Origin: Phytophthora quininea
Taxonomy: Eukaryota; Oomycota; Peronosporomycetes; Peronosporales; Peronosporaceae
Assembly (NCBI GenBank): GCA_011947345.1
Contig: JAAVTG010000620.1
Location: 558,001 to 622,000, forward strand
Direction of reading: 5' to 3'
DNA length: 64,000 nt
Part shown: piece by piece, positions 22,725-35,859 of the stretch
How the letters are laid out: the number at the start of each line of letters is the position of its first letter
Numbering within the stretch: position 1 is the stretch's first letter
Notes under the pieces: generated by a model
Told to the model about the DNA's origin: nothing
Database searches by the model: none
The model's input: only the letters and a program-made list of their open reading frames with translations
Program-made: the position numbers and the translations under genes

Positions 22725-25679
22725 ATGAATCCCGACCGGCCTCCCTGGCTTGCTGCACTTATTGCTAGGATTGGAGAGAAGGAGATTTCACCTGGCGACC
22801 ACATTTCCTACTACGTTCCAGGTACCGTACACGGAGAACCTAGGTGGCTCCGTCAAGCACGGGTGCTCCGGGTCGTTTCTGGTGAAGACTACCCCTTGAA
22901 GCTAGACAGCCAAGAGCTAGTGAGATTCGATAGTGTTATTCGTTGGGATGCTGATGGTAGTGGTGCTGTTAACAAAACAACTCAGACTGGCTGGAGAACG
23001 ATAAGAACTTTTAACTTGGTAGATGGCCGGACACGAAGCGATGTGTTAAATGCAGACATGAGTCAAGTACTCAGAAATTTCATTCGAGTAACCTCCCGAT
23101 TGGCCGGGAATGCTTCCTTTGGTGATAGAGTTACTGATGATAGCTGCGCACTACGAGTTGATGCTCAACGTGAGCAACCTCAACAGGTACACCTATTATC
23201 TCTTTCATTCCTTTACGGTCTAGTGTCAATTTGACGATCGTTTTGTTCATTTCAGCAGGTCAGTGACCGTGCTTCGAACTCAACTCCATCTGGATGGCTG
23301 AATGCTTCCATAACAGATTAAGGTGACGCAGATCTCCTTTCACAAAGCGTCCAACTACAACCTGAGCTGCAAACACAGGTAAATTCTAAAGTGACTTTGA
23401 TCGCATGTCGGCTTTAGTTATAACGCTGTTTTGCTAGCAGTCAGATGACCGAGTAGTGGCTTCTCCAGCATCTAGATGGAACCTATTGTGGTCCACCGGT
23501 CGCGAAGGTATCACAAAGTGGGAAATCTATCTGCAAAGCTTGCCGAAGCATGCCCGAAAAATAAGTGAGTTTGTCACCTGTACTATACCGCATCTGGAGC
23601 GCAATGAAGAAGATCACTACGAAAAAAAACACCGAATGCACAGAATTGTAACTCGATGTATTTCGAAGGACTGCAAAGCCAGCGGTGTACAATGTCCTTG
23701 CCGATACAAGCTACATGGCTGCACGGAGGTTGATTTTACTATGATATTCGTAGACGGTTACCATACTAAGACCTCCGACGCGCTTTCACTTCCATCTTCG
23801 CCTAAACTGACACAGGCAATGAAGGTATTTCTTTCGGAAAAACTTGGAGATGACCCAGGTAGAAAGCCAAACAAACTGTTTGGATTGCTGGTCAGTAAAA
23901 TCAGCAGGGGAGAATTCTCGGAGCCCGGCCCAGACTTAAAACAAGTGCAAGGGTTTGTTAAGCGGTGGAGGGGCCGTCACAGGAACGACTCCATGGTGCC
24001 AGTGGTGTCACTTTGCAACGACTTCACGTACAGAACACCTTTTACACCTCGAGATGCTAACGATCTCGTAATTTTGTGTGATCAAGAGCAACGAGATTCC
24101 GGCTTTGTGCCGAACATTGGAAATGGATCTGAGGCAACTCCTTTTCGTATTGGGTTGACATCAATCTCCCTGCTCGAAGTTTATGCGGCTACAGCATCGG
24201 ATACACGATGTGATACTATTCTACATCTTGACAGCACACATAAAGTCGTGAACAAACGATATGCTGTGTTCGTTCTCGGTATTCCCGATTGATGTGGGGT
24301 CTTTTGCCGTTGCTTTATAGCTGCACCTCTCAACGTCGAGAAAAGACATATCCTGGCTACTTCGAAATCTAAAGAAGGTGATGTGGGATTTATTCCACAT
24401 CAATTTCAGCCCCAAATTTGTTATGACTGACGCTGATACTGCTCAGTTTAATGCATGCAGACAAGAATTACCGACAGCCACCATTTTGATGTGCTGGTTC
24501 CATGTTCTCAGAATGTAAGAAAGAAGTCGAAATCACTGGATTACATTACAGTTCAAATGATTTTCAGAGATTTAAATTCTCTTCACTTTGCGAGATCATC
24601 AGAGGAGTTTGACAAGAAGAAACGCCAAATGACAGACGCATGGATTCAAGCCGGCTTGGTGTCTGGGCCTTTTGAGAAGGTGCGGAAACACATTTTCAAA
24701 CAATGGTTAACCTCCACACGTTTTTCACGGCGGCAATCCTACATGACTAAACCTGGTAGTGCCGCCACTAATAACCCTATCGAGACATATCACTGCACGT
24801 TGAAGCTGATAAACGATTCACCCACAGCGACACCTACTGAGATGGTAACTGGATTGAACACTTCTCGTCTAGCTTTTCTATCCAACAAGCCGTCTTTTCT
24901 TTTATCCCAGTTGCATCTTCTAGACTCCGTGCTCTTTACAACATCTACATCAAGAAGCATCAATTATCTCTCAAGATGACTTCGGGTAATTCACAATGCT
25001 TTGTAAAGCACTCTATTCCATCCGTGTGGGTAAATGACTGGGATTTTCAAGACAGCGAAACAAATCAAAACGATGTGTATAACAGCACGTTATCACATGT
25101 CAATCCCGACGATTTTAGTCAGCCTATACGATCCCCTTATGTACTCAAGACGCAATGGCAGGAAATGCCTGAAAATGGGTGGAAAGTAGATCTTGACTTG
25201 AAAACCTGCGAATGCCGTTATTCAAGTAAGTATGGGATTTGTGCCCATATAATTTACGCTACAGAAATTGCTGGAGTATCTTGCCCAGGATTGCCGGAGC
25301 GCGAGGCTCGATTCGTTTCTAACAAGGCCCAAAGAAAATCTGCAAGATCTGAAGGCAAAAAAAAAAGCGAAGAGTGCAAAGTGATCTGACGGAGCAAAGA
25401 TTTGGAGATGGCGAAATTGTTTTTGGACCAGAATTGCCTTACAGTATTAACTGTTATCAACACCTAGCTGTGTCTAGCGATTCTACTGGTTTTGAGTCAT
25501 CCGAAGGTGTTGAGTACGCAGTGGATAGTTCTTTCTCACCAGATTATGAAGATGATATTACAACACAAAGATGCAGCCCAAAATTAAGTCGCAATGCTGC
25601 GCACGACGACATAGGACGAGTTAGTTTTTTAGAATTGCTTACACAAAATGAATCACATACATCAACGACAAGCAACTAA
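22725..25679 (+). CDS. MULE transposase with SWIM zinc finger
   Basis: The probable start is ATG 22725 (MNPDRPPWLAAL). Introns are likely at about 23188-23255 (GTACAC...TTTCAG) and about 23380-23441 (GTAAAT...TAGCAG). The catalytic core shows the MULE DDE signature: Asp in 'ILHLDSTHKVVN' (about 24230), Asp in 'VMTDADTAQFNA' (about 24425), followed by 'CWFHV', and Glu in 'NNPIETYHCTLK' (about 24775-24800). A SWIM finger, 'CECRYSSKYGICAHI' (about 25207-25251), follows, then a basic KKKRR patch and an acidic tail ending at 25679. Frame changes occur near 24290-24350, near 24970 and in the A run at 25358. The function is cut-and-paste transposition. Whether it is active cannot be judged because of the frame breaks. 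Confidence 0.85.
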
Positions 25680-26535
25680 TAACAGTGAATACAAAGAAAA
25701 GACACATAGTTATGAGGAGGTAGTATGTAGATCAGGCAAAAATACCAACGAAAATACAGCATATCTACTTCACCATTTACACTAATGATTGATTGTGAAA
25801 CCAACACCGAGTTTAACTAACACAACTTACTGGATGCAACGCGTAGGACACAACTATATCAATGCTGTGATAGACAAACATTCCCTACACCAACTGAGCA
25901 GGTTCAAATAAGCTACAACATAATCTTATCGGATGGAATCATCGTTTTGATTAATTTGAAAAGCTTACACATGGAATTGATACCAATAGCAATGGTATGA
26001 CATTTATCTACTGCCCATACGTTGACACCCCGATTTTGACATCATGAGGTCGAAACTGAACAGCACAATGACGTTCCATACGATTCTCAGCGCTAATTGG
26101 TCAAAACTTCAATATTGCACTTTTGATTGGATGGAATTCACCGAGCGAGATTTGATGCAAATCTTCCGTATCCAAACCTGTAACACTGCAACCTGTTGAA
26201 GTTTCGCAGCGGCTATTCAACGGAAATGTGACGAGACTGCGACTAGCGAATACGGCGCCCCAAAGAGTCCAATTTCAGTATATCTCCGCTGCACAGGCAG
26301 CGCACTGATAGACGTGTGGTTGGTAGCGAAGGAGAAGTTGGACCCAGGGGACGCAACTGAACCACATCGCAGCTCTGGAGCAGGAACTATTATCATCATG
26401 CATACATGTAGTCCAACAATCCGCTTGGTTCTGAAAACTTATTAACTTCAAGCAGACGGATTTACTGTCGGCTGATAAATGGTGCTGGAGACCCGAAAAT
26501 ACAGCCGGAACTGTTGAAGTTCTGACGGCCACCTA
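25680..26535. other. Non-coding 3' part of the MULE
   Basis: About 850 bp between the transposase stop and the right terminal repeat. It is AT-rich, with only short open frames and no recognised domain. Confidence 0.6.
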
Positions 26536-26577
26536 TGTAGCACTGAAGGCCGCTTTAGTGGTGCTGAAGGCCGATTC
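26536..26577. repeat. Right terminal repeat array of the MULE, two inverted 21-bp units
   Basis: Units at 26536-26556 and 26557-26577 are reverse complements of the left array unit (AGTGGTGCTGAAGGCCGATT and relatives). They are followed by the 23-bp terminal segment to 26600. Confidence 0.8.
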
Positions 26578-26600
26578 AGTGGTGCTACCGTACTTTACTC

Positions 26601-26610
26601 ACCACACCGT
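26601..26610. repeat. Right copy of the MULE target-site duplication
   Basis: ACCACACCGT, identical to the left copy. The host codons GAC CAC ACC GTC ACC resume across it. Confidence 0.9.
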
Positions 26611-28290
26611 CACCAAAGTCATGCACGACGTTCACCACGCAGCCTTCTGGCTGAAAAACTATGAACTACACTACGTCCAACTGGCCAAGTGCGAGGATCT
26701 GCAGCTGCTGTACGAGAACACGGTCGACAGGAAGCAGCTCCACGCAGACATCCTCACGATCGCGGCACACTGCTCGACGGAGCTTAAGATAGCGCAGATG
26801 ACAGAGAGCAACAAGGCCAAAGTCCAAAACGTGGACCAAGCCTGGTCGGCCAACTGGTGATCACGCAAGTCGAGACGGCCAAGCTGGATCTGCGGTGCTT
26901 CACAATGCTGGAAGGTGCGTGCAACAGCTCCGTGCAGGGTGCAGTAGACTTCTTCTCCTACAGTGCGATGACGAGTGACCGATGGACGAACGCAATCGTC
27001 AACAACGACCATCGAGCAATTTGGTTCGACCCCGACGCAGACAAAAGTCGAGAAGCCTCGAGTGTCTCGCGGACGTGGCGTACAAGAAACTGTTCGTGTT
27101 TGGCAGCGGCGCTTTGGCACCGGGCCTGCCCAAGCTAGAGCTCCAGTGTGAGTTGGAGCCCCTGCTCAAACTTCAGCCCAGGTCGTACCAGGATTCGACC
27201 CGAGCCATTGACAGCTACCCTACCAAACTGGTTGACATCTGCCTGGACGTCGGGCGGACCGCGTTCGTCTACACGGGCAAGAGGCAGCGGGTCGTGCCCG
27301 ATGGCTCCACCGTCTCGAAAGACACCGTCGCCGAGATCATCCGCAACCTTAGAGGGGAGATGCGAATCGGAGACGACAACCCCGCGGGCATCGACCGTCA
27401 GCTGCACCGCATCTCGGTCATGCGCAGCAAGACCGGCGAAGTCTACGGCCTCACGGTTCGCGTCGGTCGAGCACTGCGCAACGCCGCGTGGGCACTGACG
27501 GATCTGCTGCTGAGCGACTGTCACGCAGACAAGTCGGTGCTAGTGCTAAGCCATCCCGGCAGCGGCAAGACGACCTTGATCCGAGACGCATCTCGGAGAA
27601 GATGGAGAACGTGTGCATCATCGACACGTCGAACGAGATCGGCGGCGACGGACTGGTGCCGCACGCGTGTGTGGGGTGGGCTCGGCGCATGATGGTGCGG
27701 TCTCTGGAGGAGCAGGCGAGCGTTATGATCGAGTGTGTGCAGAACCACACGGTGGAGACGCTCATCATCGACGAGATCGGTCGCCGGGCCGAGGTGTTGG
27801 CGGCGTCGACGGTGCGGCAGCGCGGGCTTCGGCTGATCGCGAGTGCGCGCGGCGACTTCTGCGCGCTGATCAAGAACCCGGACCTGAAGGGGTTGGTGGG
27901 CGGCTCTCAGCAGGTGCTGGTGGGCGACGCGGCAGCCGCCAAGTCGACGAGCAAGAGCAAGCTGCAGACGCAGCGCGCCGGCATTCCGATCTTCGACGTG
28001 ATCGTGGAGTTGGACCATGTGGCTCGCGGTCGCTGTCGCATCATTTGGAATGTGGCGCAGGCAGTGGACGGCGTCTTGGACGGCCAGGGGTATTCCTTCG
28101 AGACGCAGCACTGGGATGTTGATAGAACGAGTATTTGAAACATGGAAGTTGAAGTCGATGCCCATCTAAATTGGACCTCCCTTGCACCACTTAAACCGAG
28201 ACACAAAAAGGCGTTTCCATTTCGCAAATATTTCATTGGAAAGTACTGTCGGCCGTCGCTGCCTCCCCGTGCTGCTCCCCCAGTCCCGCA

Positions 28291-29578
28291 ATGAACCGCA
28301 GCGTGCGCCCCGAGAACGTCGAGTTCACCGTCAAGGTGCGTGGCACATCCAAGTCAATGGCGTGGGGAATCACAACTTGGCTTTATTTACCGTCGCGGGT
28401 TTTACTTCAGGCGGCGGAGGACCTGGTGCTGACGGGCAAGGAGCGGTCCATCGTGCGCGTGGCGGCCAACAATATGTACTCGTGCCTGATGCAGAAGACG
28501 CAGCGCTTCTCGTCGCTCTTCCGCCACTACAGCAAGCACCACGGACTACCTCGAGAGTCGCTCGACTTTTTCTTCACGGTCGGGTGTTGGTCAAAATTGG
28601 ACGATTTTCGTTAAATTATAAAATATTTACTAAAGAGTTTCCTTTGTGCAGAACCGCCTGGACCCAGAGGACTCGCCCGAGTCGGTGCACTTGCAGAAGG
28701 TGTGTCTCTCTCAAGTGATGGAACTTATACGTTGTTACTGATATATTATTACTGTCCAGAACGATATTATTCTGGTGCGCCGTCGAGCAGAGCCGTCCAC
28801 ACTCGTGCTGCCGAGCCACAGTGACGAGGCCTATTTTTCCACCATGAGAGAGCTCTTCTTGGCAAGTTTTGTTGTTTCTTGGTGTATTTTATGAATTTAT
28901 ATGACGCTAGCTCGTTTGGTGCAGAATGGTGAAGATAGCGACATCACACTGGAAGTTGGACCCGAGAGAGAGATTCTTCGCGCACACAGGCTCATCCTCA
29001 CGACACGCTGCGAGATCTTCAAGGCCATGTTTCGCCACGGAGCCATGAGGGAGAGTGAGGCTGGCGTTGTTCGTATCGAGGACCACTCGGCAGAGATGGT
29101 GTCCAAGATGCTCGAGTTTATCTACACCAATCGTGTACTGGACATGGCCAAGCTCAACTCCAATGTAGGCGGCGCATTCTTTCCCAAATGTCGTCTATAA
29201 GCTGATTTTTACTGACGTCTGCGCTTCGTGTAGCAACTCATCGACCTGCTGACGCTGGCAGAGCAATACCTGCTGCTGCCATTAAAGCATCTCTGTGAGG
29301 TCGCAGCGCAGGACGTGTTGTCCGTTGGGAACATTGGCCGGTTTCTCTGTGCTGCCGAAAAATTCAATGCTGCGTTCCTGAAGGAGTACTGCCTTGCCTT
29401 TTTCATGGAGCACACAAACGAGATTATAGACGACGAAAACTTCCGGGAGGAAATTGAAGGCTGTCCGACCATCGCGCTAACCATTTTGCGTGCCTCAAGT
29501 CGCTCTGATGGGTCCTCCTTGGAGCCTTTGGCCAAGCGAAGACGACTCAATATGCCGTTCGACGACACCGACTTCTGA
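28291..29578 (+). CDS. Ubiquitin-like plus BTB/POZ domain protein, six exons
   Basis: Exons 28291-28335, 28411-28578, 28652-28699, 28760-28861, 28925-29164 and 29234-29578 join with every intron in phase 0 to give 315 residues. Four introns are GT-AG; intron 4 (28862-28924) begins GCAAGT and is GC-AG. The N-terminal third (VEFTVKAAEDLVLTGK...DSPESVHLQKNDIILVRR) resembles a SUMO/Rad60-type ubiquitin fold. Residues from about 130 form a BTB domain ('DITLEVGPEREILRAHRLIL', 'IFKAMFRHGAMRES', 'MLEFIYTNRV'), followed by a BACK-like helical part and a basic 'KRRRL' tail. BTB proteins often serve as Cullin-3 substrate adaptors, so a role in ubiquitin ligation is plausible but inferred. No frame breaks are seen. 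Confidence 0.85.
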
Positions 29579-29802
29579 GCTTTGTGAACAGAACACAGCC
29601 TTTGAGCCTGGATATTACTTTATTAACCACGACAATAATTGTGCGTGCGGATGGTTTTGCGCTAGTCGACCTGCTAACGCAATGCTGAACGTAAAGCCGA
29701 AGACGCAATGCCGCGTTTCCAACAACAGCATTCTTTAATGAGCTCCGTGGGGCCTAAACTCTAATACTACTTGTCCATTGAACCAGTTGTTGCTGGTCTT
29801 GC
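29579..29802. other. Short convergent intergenic gap
   Basis: About 220 bp between two converging genes, presumably the two 3' UTRs. No feature seen. Confidence 0.6.
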
Positions 29803-32429
<2,627 letters not shown>

Positions 32430-32541
32430 TAAGACTGCTCGGAGTCTACGAATAAGTCGTAACTATCGGAAAATTAATCCGATCGGATCCGACGGGGCAC
32501 TTATCGTGTTCATTTCGAAATCTGAGGGCAACCAATTCATC

Positions 32542-34260
32542 CTAGCTGCGGTTTGAGCGCAGGTTGTACCGCTTGACGCTGTTCAAGGCGGCGGTGGCAG
32601 CTGCATGTCCAGCGATGGCCTTGAAAGCTTCTCTATCTTGACGCCGCACGTCTGAAGAACTGGCGTCGTCCTTGTTGTGCTCCTGCTCGGGTTTCTTGCT
32701 TGTCTGTCGCGCTGTAGGCTTGGCATCTTCCCCCAGCTCGACGGATTTCTTGGTGGTAGAAGCCTTGCGGCGAGGCGTCGTTTTCTTTTCGCAGCAGCAG
32801 CAGCCCTTCCGGCAGTTTTTCCCTTCGGTTTGCTGGGCGCATCTGCTGGGTCGTTGAGCTGGAGGGATTCGACGTCAATACTTTTGCACGTTTGCGAGCG
32901 GGGCTTTTGGATGGCGAGTTACTAGCGTCCGCAACCTTCGAGATCTACACAGCAAGGGAGCCTCAGGTCAGTAAAGCAAACGGCATTCAGCGTACATACA
33001 TACATTGCGCACCGCTTTGCTGGTCTTACGAGTCCCCCACTCAAACGGCGTAGTCAGGCCCTTTTGGCCTCCAAGCTTCGAAAACTGCTGCGCAAAAAGT
33101 CGTAGTCTGGCCGGTCTTCGAATCCGCAGTCACGGATATTTTTCAGCATTAAGCCCCATTCGCGAGGCAGCGACGCACAGAGCTGGTCGATCGAGGTCGC
33201 CTTCTTAATCTTGGCACCTTCGTCATCGCTCGATGCGTGCTGCCACGGGAGATCGCCGCGTACCAAGTAAATCAGCACGTACAGCAGCGACTCAATGTCA
33301 TCTCTACGACTCGAAGCTGTTTGAAGCAACGGTTAGGAATCCCAACAAATCATCTAGTCACAAACAGCTACTGTAGACGTACTCGCCCCATTGTGACAAT
33401 TGACACTTAGAAAGGTCGGGGTGCCCACCACATTGCCCTCCTTGAAGTCCTTGTGCTTCCCTGTCGCCGTCACGTAGCGATCCGAGATACCAAAGTCTAC
33501 ACAGTACACTTTGCTCTCCTTCTTCAGATCCAGCATGAAGTTTTCGGGTTTCACATCCACGTAGAGAATGTTCTTGACATGCATGCCCTGTAGCGTCTCC
33601 AACTAACAGTCAAGCATTAGACCACGGGGACATCAGGTCAGCTCAATAGATTGCTCGTACGATTTCCTGGCCCAGTCTTGCGGCAGTGCGTGACGGAATC
33701 GGTCCGTGTTCTTCCAGTACCGTCTCCAGAGTGCGTCCAAGACGCTCGATCACCAGGAATCGGTAGCCCTTCATAGTGTACACCAGCCCACCTCAGCACT
33801 GCGTAAGAACATCGAATGAAGCAGTAGCACCACCCACCTGGTCCTCTCCGTAGGCGCCCATAGGCACGTACGGGATGCCCGCCATGTCTCGCAGGTGGCT
33901 CTTGTACAGCAGGTTCTCAGCGTACAGCGCGTCGGCGTTGCGCTCCGCCGGCGTCTTCTTCCGCTTCTTATTCTTGATCTTGGCCGGTGGGATTTCTGGC
34001 AGCGGCGACAGCTTCATGACGAACTGGTACTGGGCGTCTTTGCCCAGGGGGCGGACGGGCTCCACTGGCGGCAGCAAACGAGAAAGAAGCTCAGACGCTA
34101 CTACGGATACACGCATTTTGACGGAGTCCTCCTCTACCTGCGTACACATCGCTGCAGGCGCCCGAGCCCAACTTCTTGCCCAACGTCCACGTCTTGAGCG
34201 TCTTCCTCCATTGCACAGTTTTGCTACTGCTACGCAGCAAAACGGATGCAAAATCAGGGT
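32542..34260 (-). CDS. CK1/VRK-type protein kinase with basic C-terminal tail
   Basis: Glycine loop 'WTLGKKLGSGACSDVYAG' near 34190-34140, an intron 34137-34065, then 'QYQFVMKLSPLP' (catalytic Lys), 'YRFLVIERLGRTLE', catalytic loop 'VDVKPENFML' (VD replaces the usual HRD/HGD), 'VDFGISDRY', 'GTPTFLSVN' and 'SSRRDDIESLLYVLIYLVRGDLPWQ'. The last block is diagnostic of the casein-kinase-1 group. After the kinase fold a Lys/Arg-rich tail ('SPARKRAKV', 'KTTPRRKASTTKKS') runs to 'NLRSNRS' and the stop at 32542, suggesting nuclear or chromatin association. There are at least four introns. Frame breaks occur near 33060, 32850 and 32790. The first codon is not resolved and lies within about 60 bp of a divergent gene start. 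The next gene downstream on the same strand starts only 112 bp away. Confidence 0.8.
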
Positions 34261-34302
34261 ACCAAACGGCTGGTACCAGTCAAGTTGAAGTTCTCATTGA
34301 CC

Positions 34303-35658
34303 ATGATCGTCCCTGGGAGCGAGGCCACGCCGCTCAATGTGCTCGAGTTCGAGACATTCGCGAGGGAGACGCTGCCCAGAGACGTCTACGACTACTATGC
34401 GTCGGGAGCCAACGAGATGCTGACGCTGAGAGAGAACCGCGAGGCCTTCAGACGCCTCCAGTTGGTGCCCAGAGTGCTACGAGACGTGTCCAGGATGGCC
34501 ATCACGACCACAATCTTGGGCCAGTCTGTTGCTTCTCCCATTTGCGTCGCGCCTACGTCGACGCACTGTTTGGCGCATCCAGACGGGGGTTGCGAGCAGC
34601 AGAGCCGCAGCAAAGGCGGGCACCTGCTTCATTTTGAGTACCATGGCGACAACCAGTCTGGAGGACGTCGCGACGGCCAGTAGCAGCGTCAAGGCCGATG
34701 CGTTGAAATGGTTCCAGCTCTACGTGTTTAAGGACAGAGGTTAGTGCCGAGGATGGGGTGGGGTGGCGTCAATAAGCAAATGCCGTGCACTGTTGACTGT
34801 AGATTACGGTTGGACTAGTACGTCGTGCGGAGGAGGCCGGCTACAAGGCGATCGTGTTGACGGTGGACACGCCCGTGCTCGGCAAGCGAGAAGCGGATGT
34901 CCGCAACCATTTCATCGTACCTCGGCATCTGAAGATGGCCAACTTTACGCCTCAAAATGGAGAGTCGACGGACTATGCCGACTACGTGAGCGATTTGTAC
35001 GACCAGACACTGAGCTGGAAGGACGTGCGATGGCTCAAGAGCATCACAAAGCTCCTCGTTGTGGTAAAGGGCGTGCTCACCCCGAAGGATGCCCAAATTG
35101 CGGTAGATATCGGCTGCGACGCGATTTTAGTGTCCAACCACGGTGCCCGCCAACTTGACGGCGTCTCGGCCACCATCGACGCTTTATCGGCTATTGTCAA
35201 GACTGTTGGTGATCAAGTCGAGGTGTACATGGATGGAGGGATTCGTCGCGGCACGGATGTCTTCAAGGTGCGTTGTTTCCCCGCTACTTCAGTGGGGGCT
35301 TTCATCGTGTCACTAGAGGTTGTGCTGTAGGCTCTAGCTCTTGGAGCTCGCGCGGTTTTCGTTGGCCGGCCAATCTTGTATGGTCTTGCTCACAGCGTAA
35401 GATGCTGATCGTATTTTCTTCGGGGCTATCGATCCTAACCCCATGGTGTTGAGTAGGACGAAGCCGGAGTTTCCAGTGTACTGCGCATTCTCAACAAGGA
35501 ACTCAAGCACGCAATGCTCTTCGCTGGCACAAGCTCCCTAACTAAGATCAGGTGAGTAGCATTATAGCATCCTGGTGGACTTCAACTCACTCTGCTGCCT
35601 CGGATTTTAGCCCTGCGTACGTTCGTCGTGGTCTCCCCCGCTTCAGTCGTCACTGTGA
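34303..35658 (+). CDS. FMN-dependent 2-hydroxyacid oxidase (glycolate/lactate oxidase type), copy 1
   Basis: ATG 34303 ([17 protein letters not shown]). The frame breaks at a G run near 34585. Introns lie at 34740-34802, after 'RRGTDVFK' (35269 on), after 'YGLAHS' and after 'SLTKI'. The fold is an FMN-binding TIM barrel: 'ASPICVAPT', 'YQLYVFKDR'-like 'FQLYVFKDR', '[14 protein letters not shown]', 'LVVVKGVLTPKDA', the catalytic '[10 protein letters not shown]' and '[15 protein letters not shown]' all match the family. The last exon aligns with that of the minus-strand paralogue. Adding one base in the C run near 35637 gives a C terminus ending SSL at TGA 35656-35658, a possible peroxisomal PTS1 variant. 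The enzyme oxidises short 2-hydroxyacids to 2-oxoacids with H2O2 production. Confidence 0.85.
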
Positions 35659-35859
35659 GCTGAATGTGGTTGGCATTGCATTCCTTGGTGTTGCACCCCA
35701 TGACTCAACTTTCGGCAAACCTCAACACGCAAGGTTTCGTCAACGGCATATAACACACATTGAATTTGTTTGCTATAGCTCGTAAGGATCAATCGAAAGT
35801 CCACAAAAGCTAACGTCTCAATGCACAGCCGCAGAAGCAAACCTAGCACAGCCAACACC

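Larger units (their letters stand above)
22460..26600 (+). mobile_element. Mutator-like element (4,141 bp) inserted in the Ycf45-like gene
   Basis: Bounded by perfect 10-bp direct repeats of host sequence. The ends form inverted repeats: the left end begins GAGCAAAAATCG and the reverse complement of the right end begins GAGTAAAGTACG. They keep the same spacing of the shared words ACCA, GAATC and GCCTTCA over about 55 bp and then run into the same 21-bp tandem unit. The element carries one intron-containing transposase gene (about 22725-25679) followed by roughly 850 bp of AT-rich sequence with no convincing gene. The flanking host frame is restored exactly when the element is removed. Confidence 0.9.
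22047..28138 (+). pseudogene. Ycf45/SpoIIIAA-like P-loop ATPase, split by a MULE
   Basis: ATG at 22047 (MSGFRFGGAPLRAF). The 5' half runs to 22459, the MULE occupies 22460-26600, and the 3' half resumes after the second target-duplication copy (26601-26610) and ends at 28138. Removing the element and one duplication joins 'ITKLLADHTV' to 'TKVMHDVHH' in frame. The ATPase core has Walker A 'HPGSGKTTLIRD', then 'ENVCIIDTSNEIGGDG' and Walker B 'LIIDEIG', followed by 'FCALIKNPDLKGLVGG' and 'RAGIPIFDVIVEL'. That order matches the Ycf45 AAA family of cyanobacteria, red-lineage plastids and plant nuclei. A TAA at 22158 and frame changes near 26860, 27060 and 27590 may be sequence errors. Whether the allele is dead, or the insert is spliced out, cannot be told here. 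Confidence 0.8.

Noticed and set aside
22450..26610. The MULE insertion as an ordinary host intron
   Set aside because: There is a GTGAGC at the left junction, but no AG acceptor at the right junction keeps the frame, while target duplication and inverted repeats explain the structure fully.
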